From: UBA8752 sp042095055
GTDB taxonomy: Bacteria; Bacteroidota; Bacteroidia; Flavobacteriales_D; Sanyastnellaceae
Assembly (NCBI GenBank): GCA_042095055.1
Contig: JBELBZ010000022.1
Coordinates: forward strand, 1 to 40,652
Direction of reading: 5' to 3'
Length of the DNA stretch: 40,652 nucleotides
Shown here: piece by piece, positions 34,559 to 40,652 of the stretch
Position numbering within the stretch: position 1 is the first letter of the stretch
How the letters are laid out: the number at the start of each line of letters is the position of its first letter
The notes under the pieces: model-generated
Seen by the model: the letters and a program-made list of their open reading frames with translations, nothing else
Database searches by the model: none
Told to the model about the DNA's origin: nothing
Position numbers and translations under genes: made by a program

Positions 34559-36571
34559 ATGCAGGAAGAGCCACGCATCAAGGAGCTGCGCCGCACCCTC
34601 CACGACCACAACCACCGGTACTATGTGTTGGCAGCGCCGACCATCAGTGACCGCGAGTTCGATGCTTTGTTGTCGGAGCTGGTGTTGCTGGAGTCCGCCC
34701 GTCCAGATCTGTTCGATCCGAACAGCCCCACCCAACGCGTAGGTGGCGGTTTCACGGAGCAGTTTGAAAAGGTTCCCCACAGCAGCCCCATGCTCTCGCT
34801 GGCCAACAGTTACAGCAGCGAGGAGGTCCAGGAATGGGCAGACCGCATTTACCGCGAATCGGCTGGTGCCACCCGTTTTACCTGCGAATTGAAATACGAT
34901 GGTGTGGCCATCGCACTGCAGTATGAAGGACGCAAATTGGTGCGCGCATTGACCCGAGGAGACGGCGCTGTAGGCGAAGACATCACCAAAAACGTCCGCA
35001 CTATACGGACGATTCCGCTGTCCCTTCCAGACCATGCTCCGGAGCAATTGGAGGTGAGGGGTGAAATCATCCTTCCCTTTGCCGCATTCGATGCCCTGAA
35101 CGCCAAGAAGCAAGCAAGGGGGGAGAAGTTGTTTGCCAATCCCCGCAACACTGCGGCAGGCACCCTCAAGCTGCAAGACAGCGGCGAAGTGGCCAAGCGG
35201 GGGTTGGACTGCTTCCTGTATGACGTCCAACTGGAAACGCCGGAAAAATGGGAGGTCCAAGGCCACAGCGATGGGGTCCGGGCCGCTGCCCATTGGGGGT
35301 TCAAGACCCCGCTGGTATTGGAACGCGCCTTCGAGGTGGTGCAGGATGTAGAAGGGGTCATGGCATTTTTGGCGCATTGGGACGTCAAGCGACATGCCTT
35401 GCCCTTTGCCATCGATGGAGTGGTCCTCAAGGTGGACCACCACGCCCAACGCAAGTCCTTGGGGTCAACAGCAAAAGCGCCGCGCTGGGCCTTGGCGTTC
35501 AAGTTCGAAACGGAGCAGGGTCTGACCCGATTGAAGCGCATTGCCTATCAAATCGGGCGCACAGGAGCAGTGACGCCTGTGGCACACCTGGAGCCTGTGC
35601 CCATTGCTGGCACGACCGTCCAAAAAGCCTCCTTGCACAACGCCGACCAGATCGCCTTGCTCGACATCAGGGAAGGGGACATGGTACGCGTGGAAAAAGG
35701 CGGTGAGATCATCCCCAAGGTGGTGGGAGTGGTGCTCGAAGAACGTCCAGCAGACTCTGTATCCCATGTGTATGCCACCCATTGTCCGGATTGTGACACC
35801 CCTTTGGTTCGGGCAGAGGAAGAAGCGCGTCATTATTGTCCAAATGCCTCCGGGTGTCCTGAACAGATCAAGGGGCGAATCCAGCATTTTGCCTCCCGTA
35901 GGGCCATGAACATCGATGGTTTGGGGTCAGAAGGTGTGGAGCAACTCTGGTCGGCAGGGCTGATCCGGGACGCATCGGACCTCTATCATTTGGAGCAGTC
36001 TTCGCTCGTGACATTGGAACGCATGGGGGAAAAGCGGGCGGGCAATTTGCTCGCAGGCATCGAAGCCTCCAAAGAAGTTCCTTTTGAGCGGGTGCTGTTT
36101 GCGCTGGGCATTCGGCACGTAGGAGAGACCGTGGCAAAGAAACTGGCCCGTCATTTCCGGACATTGGAGGCCCTGATGGAAGCCACAGAAGAGGCGCTTT
36201 TGGCGTTGGACGTGGTGGGTCCGGTCATCGCAGAAGCGGTGGTGGATTGGTTTGACCAAGAAGAGAATGCAAGGCGGGTGAACTTGCTAAAGAGCAGTGG
36301 ATTGCAGTTCGAGGTCGCCGAGGTGGAGCACAGTGGAGCAAGCCAAGTTTTGGCAGACAAGAGCTTCGTTGTGAGTGGGGTGTTTTCCGTTCCGCGGGAT
36401 GAACTGAAGCGGTTGGTCGAGCAACACGGAGGAAGGTTGCTTGGCGGCGTGAGCGGCAAAACCGATTACCTGCTGGCTGGGGATAAAATGGGCCCTGCCA
36501 AAAGAGAAAAGGCGGAAAGGCTCAACGTTACAGTGCTCAGTGAAGCCGATTTCCGCGCGCTTTTGCCCTGA
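34559..36571 (+). CDS. ligA: NAD-dependent DNA ligase
   Basis: This 670-residue protein starts at the ATG at 34559, preceded by AGGA; a longer frame from 34430 overlaps prmC and adds non-family sequence. The Ia domain has IKELRRTLHDHNHRYYVLAA. The nucleotidyltransferase domain carries the adenylated Lys in CELKYDGVAIAL, near residue 115. OB-fold, Cys4 zinc finger (CPDC, CPNASGC), helix-hairpin-helix repeats (MNIDGLGSEGVEQLW, FALGIRHVGETVAKKLARHF) and a terminal BRCT domain (KSFVVSGVFSVPRDELKRLV to LLAGDKMGPAK) follow in order. It seals nicks in replication and repair. It is the last gene of the parE-to-ligA run. Confidence 0.97.
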   Translation: MQEEPRIKELRRTLHDHNHRYYVLAAPTISDREFDALLSELVLLESARPDLFDPNSPTQRVGGGFTEQFEKVPHSSPMLSLANSYSSEEVQEWADRIYRESAGATRFTCELKYDGVAIALQYEGRKLVRALTRGDGAVGEDITKNVRTIRTIPLSLPDHAPEQLEVRGEIILPFAAFDALNAKKQARGEKLFANPRNTAAGTLKLQDSGEVAKRGLDCFLYDVQLETPEKWEVQGHSDGVRAAAHWGFKTPLVLERAFEVVQDVEGVMAFLAHWDVKRHALPFAIDGVVLKVDHHAQRKSLGSTAKAPRWALAFKFETEQGLTRLKRIAYQIGRTGAVTPVAHLEPVPIAGTTVQKASLHNADQIALLDIREGDMVRVEKGGEIIPKVVGVVLEERPADSVSHVYATHCPDCDTPLVRAEEEARHYCPNASGCPEQIKGRIQHFASRRAMNIDGLGSEGVEQLWSAGLIRDASDLYHLEQSSLVTLERMGEKRAGNLLAGIEASKEVPFERVLFALGIRHVGETVAKKLARHFRTLEALMEATEEALLALDVVGPVIAEAVVDWFDQEENARRVNLLKSSGLQFEVAEVEHSGASQVLADKSFVVSGVFSVPRDELKRLVEQHGGRLLGGVSGKTDYLLAGDKMGPAKREKAERLNVTVLSEADFRALLP

Positions 36572-36631
36572 AGATTTCCCGAGAAGCGCAGGGTCAGATG
36601 TTTCTGAGAGTTGAAACACTTTGCATCTGCA

Positions 36632-36662
36632 TTGAGTTTGCCGATCGGTTGAACTATATTCA
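36632..36662 (+). promoter_or_regulatory. Possible promoter of the large repeat-protein gene
   Basis: The 108-base gap after ligA holds TTG at 36632-36634, 20 bases, then TATATTCA from 36655. This partly matches the Bacteroidota pattern TTG-N17-23-TAnnTTTG. It lies about 20 bases ahead of the ATG at 36680. No intrinsic terminator for ligA is visible in the gap. Confidence 0.3.
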
Positions 36663-36679
36663 GTTCACCTTATTCCTTG

Positions 36680-39600
36680 ATGATGAAGCATTTAATGGTA
36701 TCGCTTTGCGCAGTGATTGCGGCCTTTTGCTCTGTGGGCACTGGCCTTGCACAGAATTGTTCCGACCCGGAAGCATGCAACTATAACCCTGCCTTTGAAG
36801 GTGGGGTTTTGAATGCACCCTGTCTTTTTGTGGAGACGGTTGCCGAGCACAGCACAGGCGATTTGGCGGGCATGACCACATACCGCGTGTATTTCCAGGC
36901 AGAAATGGCGACGGATTTTGTGACCTCGGTGTTTGGCAACCTGTCAACGCCATTGACCTTGACCACCACCACGACTTTCTATCAAAACGAATTGGGTTCG
37001 GCTTCGTCTGCATCACAGAACCCGCTCCTTTTCGCTGGTTTCCCAGACTTGGTGTACGACAGTTATGTCACCATCGGCTTGTCAGAAACGGCCAATGCTG
37101 CCGCAGGGGAGTCCAATCCCAGTTTGGTTCCCTCTCCCAATCAGGACTGGATCGCAGCTTTCGACCCGGGCGGCGGGGCAGCAGGAACGGACATCATCAT
37201 CAATGATCTTGTGGGTGGCATTTGGTACATCTTCAACGGAGACGCCAATGGTTTGCCGGATGAGAACAACAGGGTATTGTTGGCCCAGCTCACCACCAGT
37301 GGTACGCTGGGAGGCGCCCTCAATGTGCAATACTTCCCCGACGGAGGAGAGGCGGTTACCGCCACATTGTCCATCGCCGATGCCTGTCAGGCTACCCCCG
37401 AAGACTGCACTTTTGCCGAGCTCTACGAAGATTGCGATGGCAACTGCTTGAACGACGAAGACGCAGATCAGATTTGTGATGAAGTGGACGGCTGCATTGG
37501 AACGGTCGATGCTTGCGGCGTGTGCAACGGTCCCGGTGCAGTATTGGACTGTGGATGCACAGCCATCCCTGCCGGCGATTGCGATTGCAATGGCAACCAA
37601 TTGGACGCCGTTGGCACTTGTGGGGGCGATTGTGAATCGGACCTCAATGGAAATGGTGTGTGCGATACGGAAGAAACCGACGGGTGCACAGACGATACAG
37701 CATGCAACTACGACCCGAGCGCCACGACCGACGATGGCAGCTGCGCTGATTTGGACGTGTGTGGAGTGTGCAACGGTCCTGGTGCGGTTTACGCCTGCGG
37801 ATGCACCGAACAGCCGGCCGATGATTGCGACTGCGATGGCAACCAGCTGGACGCCTTGGATGTGTGCGGTGGCGACTGCACTGCCGATGCTGACAGCGAT
37901 GGCATTTGCGATGACGTGGACGATTGCGTGGGCACATTGGACGCTTGCGGAGTGTGCAATGGTCCTGGTGCAACAGCTGAATGCGGCTGCGATGACATTG
38001 CTGCCGGAGCCTGTGACTGCGATGGAAACGTGGCGGATGCCTTGGGTGTATGCGGCGGCGATTGTGCAGCTGACGCCGACAGCGATGGCATTTGTGACGA
38101 CATCGACGGCTGCATTGGTGAGGTGGACGCCTGTGGAATTTGCAACGGTCCTGGCGCGGTCTACGACTGCGGTTGTGATGGACAACCTGCTGGCGATTGC
38201 GACTGCAACGGCAACCAGCTCGATGCATTGGGCGTATGCGGTGGCGACTGCCCAGCCGATGAGGATTTGAACGGCATTTGCGACAACCTTGAAGGCAGCG
38301 GTTGTGGCGATCCTGAGGCCTGCAACTTTGATGAGTTTGCGGACCCTCCCGTGGATGAGCCCATCACGGATTACTGCACCATCACGGAAGTGGTGGCCAC
38401 CCACACTGCGGGTGACTTGGCGGGCATGACGACCTACCGCCTCTATATCCAGACCCTGCACCCCACGGACTTTGTGACTTCGGTTTCAGGAAACTCCAGC
38501 ACCCCCTTGGACATTTCCACAACATCGACCTTCTACCAAGACGTTTTGGGTGGAGCGACCCCCGAAAATGTGAATCCGCTGCTGCTGCCAGGTTTCCCCA
38601 ATCTGGCCTACGACAGTTGGGTCAGCATTGGACTGGACGGTCCAGCCGATGCGACAGCAGGCGAATCTTCCGTCACTACGGTCAATTCCCCCAACCAAAA
38701 TTGGACACTTCAATTCGAACCTGGATTCGGCGCCCCAGGCGGAAACATTGAAATCGACGACGAAGTCGGAGGGGTGTGGTACGTGCTCAACGGCGACAGC
38801 AATGGACTTCCAGACGCAGACGGACGTGTGCTGCTGGGCCAGTTCACCACGGATGGAGATCTGTCGGGAACGGTCAACGTACAGGTCTTCCCTGAGGGCG
38901 ACAATGTCAATTACCTGCTCCTGACTATGCCCATAGGCATGGGCATAGGCTGCCCATCGGGCAGTGGGGGGGACAATTGTTTGTACGATGACGCCTTGGG
39001 CGCTTGTGGCGGAGACTGCGGTGCCGATGCCGATGCCGATGGAGTATGTGATGACGTGGATGACTGCGTCGGAGACATTGACGAATGCGGCATATGCAAC
39101 GGTCTTGGCGCGGTCTACGCCTGTGGTTGTGATGAGCAGCCTGCCGAAGATTGCGACTGCGATGGCAACCAACTGGATGCATTGGACGTGTGTGGTGGCG
39201 ATTGCGCAGCCGACGCGGACAGCGATGGCATTTGCGACGATGTAGATGAATGCGTGGGCACCGTGGATGAGTGCGGCGTTTGCAATGGTCCCGGAGCAAC
39301 GGGGGATTGCGGGTGTGACGGCCTCCCTGCCGGAGCCTGTGACTGCGATGGCAACGTGGCGGACGCTTTGGGCGTGTGTGGCGGCGATTGTGCAGCCGAC
39401 GCCGACAGCGATGGCATTTGTGACGACATCGACGGCTGCATTGGTGAGGTGGACGCCTGTGGAATTTGCAACGGTCCTGGCGCGGTCTACGACTGCGGTT
39501 GTGATGGACAACCTGCTGGCGATTGCGACTGCAACGGCAACCAGCTCGATGCATTGGGCGTATGCGGTGGCGACTGCCCAGCCGATGAGGATTTGAACGG

Positions 39601-40652
39601 CATTTGCGACAACCTTGAAGGCAGCGGTTGCGCCGATCCTGAGGCTTGCAACTTTGATGAGTATGCGGACCCTCCTGTGGATGAGCCCATCACGGATTAC
39701 TGCACCATCACGGAAGTGGTGGCCAGCCATACTGCGGGTGACCTGGCGGGCATGACGACCTACCGCGTCTATTTTCAGACCCTGCACCCAGCGGACTTTG
39801 TGACTTCGGTTTCAGGAAATTCCAATACACCCATGGACATTTCCACAACGTCGACCTTCTATCAAGACGTTTTGGGCGGAGCGACCTCGGAAAATGTGAA
39901 TCCGCTGCTGCTTCCAGGTTTCCCCAATCTGGCCTATGACAGTTGGATCACCATTGGATTGGATGGTCCAGCCGATGCGACAGCAGGAGAGTCTTCAGCC
40001 ACGATCGTGAATTCACCGGACCAGAACTGGGCGCTTCAATTCGAGCCTGGGTTCGGAGCACCGGGGGGCAACATTGAAATCGACGACGAAGTCGGAGGCG
40101 TGTGGTACGTGCTCAACGGCGACAGCAATGGACTTCCAGACGCCGACGGACGCGTGTTGTTGGGCCAGTTCACCACGGATGGAGATCTGTCGGGAACGGT
40201 CAACGTACAGGTCTTCCCCGAAGGCGACAATGTGAACTTCTTGCTCGTGACCCTGCCCATCGGCATGGGCATAGGCTGTCCGTCGAACAATGGCGATGAC
40301 AGTTGCCTGTACGAAGACGCTTTGGGCGCTTGCGGCGGCGATTGCCCTGCCGATGTGGACGGGGATGGGATATGCGACAATGCAGAAACCCCAGGCTGCA
40401 CGCTGGAAACAGCCTGTAACTATGACCCGGCGGCCACGGATGACGATGGAAGTTGCACTACCGTTGACGAATGCGGGGTGTGCGGAGGCAGTGGCATCGC
40501 CGATGGCGATTGCGACTGTGACGGCAACCAGCTCGACGCCTTGGGCGTGTGCGGTGGCGATTGTGCTGCCGACGCCGATGCCGATGGCATCTGTGACGAC
40601 GTCGACGACTGCGTGGGAGACCTCGACGCCTGTGGCGTATGCAACGGTCCCG
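36680..40652 (+). CDS. Very large secreted modular repeat protein, partial at right edge
   Basis: I translated this from the ATG at 36680 (a second ATG follows at once); the frame is open to the last base, 1324 codons so far. A signal peptide (MKHLMVSLCAVIAAFCSVGT, then GLAQN) leads into a GCTDP-type motif (CSDPEACNYNPAF). Three copies of an unrecognised domain of about 185 residues follow, near residues 50-235, 566-755 and 1008-1197; each contains TGDLAGMTTYR, DFVTSV, TTSTFYQ or TTTTFYQ, NPLL and NGDSNGLPD-type stretches. Between them lie arrays of 62-residue cysteine-rich repeats (CGVCNGPGA, CDCDGNQLDALGVCGGDC, DADSDGICDDVDDC) resembling thrombospondin type 3 calcium repeats. GCTxxTACNYDP motifs occur near residues 335 and 1240. 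Probably an extracellular or surface protein; any C-terminal sorting signal lies beyond the window. Function is unknown. Confidence 0.9.
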   Translation, partial: MMKHLMVSLCAVIAAFCSVGTGLAQNCSDPEACNYNPAFEGGVLNAPCLFVETVAEHSTGDLAGMTTYRVYFQAEMATDFVTSVFGNLSTPLTLTTTTTFYQNELGSASSASQNPLLFAGFPDLVYDSYVTIGLSETANAAAGESNPSLVPSPNQDWIAAFDPGGGAAGTDIIINDLVGGIWYIFNGDANGLPDENNRVLLAQLTTSGTLGGALNVQYFPDGGEAVTATLSIADACQATPEDCTFAELYEDCDGNCLNDEDADQICDEVDGCIGTVDACGVCNGPGAVLDCGCTAIPAGDCDCNGNQLDAVGTCGGDCESDLNGNGVCDTEETDGCTDDTACNYDPSATTDDGSCADLDVCGVCNGPGAVYACGCTEQPADDCDCDGNQLDALDVCGGDCTADADSDGICDDVDDCVGTLDACGVCNGPGATAECGCDDIAAGACDCDGNVADALGVCGGDCAADADSDGICDDIDGCIGEVDACGICNGPGAVYDCGCDGQPAGDCDCNGNQLDALGVCGGDCPADEDLNGICDNLEGSGCGDPEACNFDEFADPPVDEPITDYCTITEVVATHTAGDLAGMTTYRLYIQTLHPTDFVTSVSGNSSTPLDISTTSTFYQDVLGGATPENVNPLLLPGFPNLAYDSWVSIGLDGPADATAGESSVTTVNSPNQNWTLQFEPGFGAPGGNIEIDDEVGGVWYVLNGDSNGLPDADGRVLLGQFTTDGDLSGTVNVQVFPEGDNVNYLLLTMPIGMGIGCPSGSGGDNCLYDDALGACGGDCGADADADGVCDDVDDCVGDIDECGICNGLGAVYACGCDEQPAEDCDCDGNQLDALDVCGGDCAADADSDGICDDVDECVGTVDECGVCNGPGATGDCGCDGLPAGACDCDGNVADALGVCGGDCAADADSDGICDDIDGCIGEVDACGICNGPGAVYDCGCDGQPAGDCDCNGNQLDALGVCGGDCPADEDLNGICDNLEGSGCADPEACNFDEYADPPVDEPITDYCTITEVVASHTAGDLAGMTTYRVYFQTLHPADFVTSVSGNSNTPMDISTTSTFYQDVLGGATSENVNPLLLPGFPNLAYDSWITIGLDGPADATAGESSATIVNSPDQNWALQFEPGFGAPGGNIEIDDEVGGVWYVLNGDSNGLPDADGRVLLGQFTTDGDLSGTVNVQVFPEGDNVNFLLVTLPIGMGIGCPSNNGDDSCLYEDALGACGGDCPADVDGDGICDNAETPGCTLETACNYDPAATDDDGSCTTVDECGVCGGSGIADGDCDCDGNQLDALGVCGGDCAADADADGICDDVDDCVGDLDACGVCNGP
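37523..38330 (+). repeat. Array of 186-base (62-residue) cysteine-rich repeats, first linker
   Basis: The CNG codons of the CGVCNGPG motif fall at 37523, 37769, 37955 and 38141. The last two steps are exactly 186 bases; the first is 246 because a 20-residue GCTDDTACNYDPSATTDDGS element is inserted. A second array at 39095, 39281 and 39467 keeps the 186-base step. Confidence 0.85.
38072..38304 (+). repeat. Perfect direct repeat, copy 1 (233 bases)
   Basis: This stretch is identical, base for base, to 39398-39630, at an offset of 1326 bases (442 codons, in frame). It encodes the end of one cysteine-rich array, from DADSDGICDDIDGCIG to DNLEGSG. Similarity continues on both sides with scattered substitutions. 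Confidence 0.9.
39095..39655 (+). repeat. Array of 186-base cysteine-rich repeats, second linker
   Basis: CNG codons of the CGVCNG motif at 39095, 39281 and 39467 are 186 bases apart. The last unit lies within the perfect 233-base repeat shared with the first linker. A third linker begins after about 40271 and runs off the window, with one shortened step (40481 to 40640, 159 bases). Confidence 0.85.
39398..39630 (+). repeat. Perfect direct repeat, copy 2 (233 bases)
   Basis: Second copy of the repeat at 38072-38304. The first difference upstream is T (38071) against C (39397), and downstream T (38305) against C (39631). The 1326-base periodicity continues to about base 40266, covering the second and third copies of the large domain. 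Confidence 0.9.

Noticed and set aside
37082..39787. Two long minus-strand open frames opposite the repeat protein
   Set aside because: They mirror the repeats of the plus-strand gene, have no signal peptide or domain, and repeat because the sense strand repeats.
36780..40652. CRISPR array, because of the regular repeats
   Set aside because: The repeats are coding, in frame, 186 or 1326 bases long and not separated by unique spacers.

Overview
The window comes from a member of the Bacteroidota, most likely a marine-type member of the order Flavobacteriales with fairly GC-rich DNA. Evidence for this is a type IX secretion (T9SS) C-terminal signal on one secreted protein, the families DUF4249, DUF1573 and DUF4139, the gene order nusB-DUF1573-yajC-YbbR-like, a surE/lpxB pair separated by a small membrane protein, and secreted proteins carrying repeated Gly-Cys-Thr-x-x-x-Ala-Cys-Asn-Phe motifs with DxDxDG calcium-loop repeats. 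The assignment rests on gene content read by eye, not on a database search. Coding density is very high: no gap exceeds about 180 bases, many neighbours overlap by 1-4 bases, and I saw no rRNA, tRNA, CRISPR array, transposase or phage gene.

Layout. (1) 1-4507, minus: htpG, lemA, two TPM-domain genes and a DjlA-like co-chaperone that runs off the left edge. A terminator at about 4564-4600 separates this unit from the one upstream of it. (2) 4622-13897, minus: a long co-directional run read as nusB, DUF1573 lipoprotein, yajC, YbbR-like, nhaC, uvrA, LOG-family protein, two paralogous small lipoproteins and a T9SS-secreted protein. (3) 14022-16494, plus: a DUF4249 lipoprotein and a DUF4139 (MuiA-like) protein, driven from a good Bacteroidota-type -7 element and meeting lpxB tail to tail. 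(4) 16491-26915, minus: a reprolysin-like secreted metalloprotease, a giant BNR/sortilin-like secreted protein, then pepD, surE, a small membrane protein and lpxB. (5) 27095-36571, plus: parE, parC, a GH13 lipoprotein, mgsA, prmC and ligA, tightly packed. (6) 36680-40652, plus: a very large secreted repeat protein that runs off the right edge.

How the genes relate. Region 1 groups Hsp90, a J-domain protein and the LemA/TPM membrane proteins, suggesting envelope proteostasis. Regions 2, 4 and 5 are mostly housekeeping: transcription antitermination, secretion accessory, ion homeostasis, excision repair, lipid A synthesis, dipeptide turnover, chromosome decatenation, release-factor methylation and DNA ligation. 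The accessory interest lies in the three large exported proteins. Two adjacent ones end in near-superimposable dockerin-like tails instead of a recognisable T9SS signal. The third is a mosaic of an unrecognised domain of about 185 residues and 62-residue cysteine-rich calcium-type repeats, organised in a 1326-base super-repeat that contains a perfectly conserved 233-base segment.
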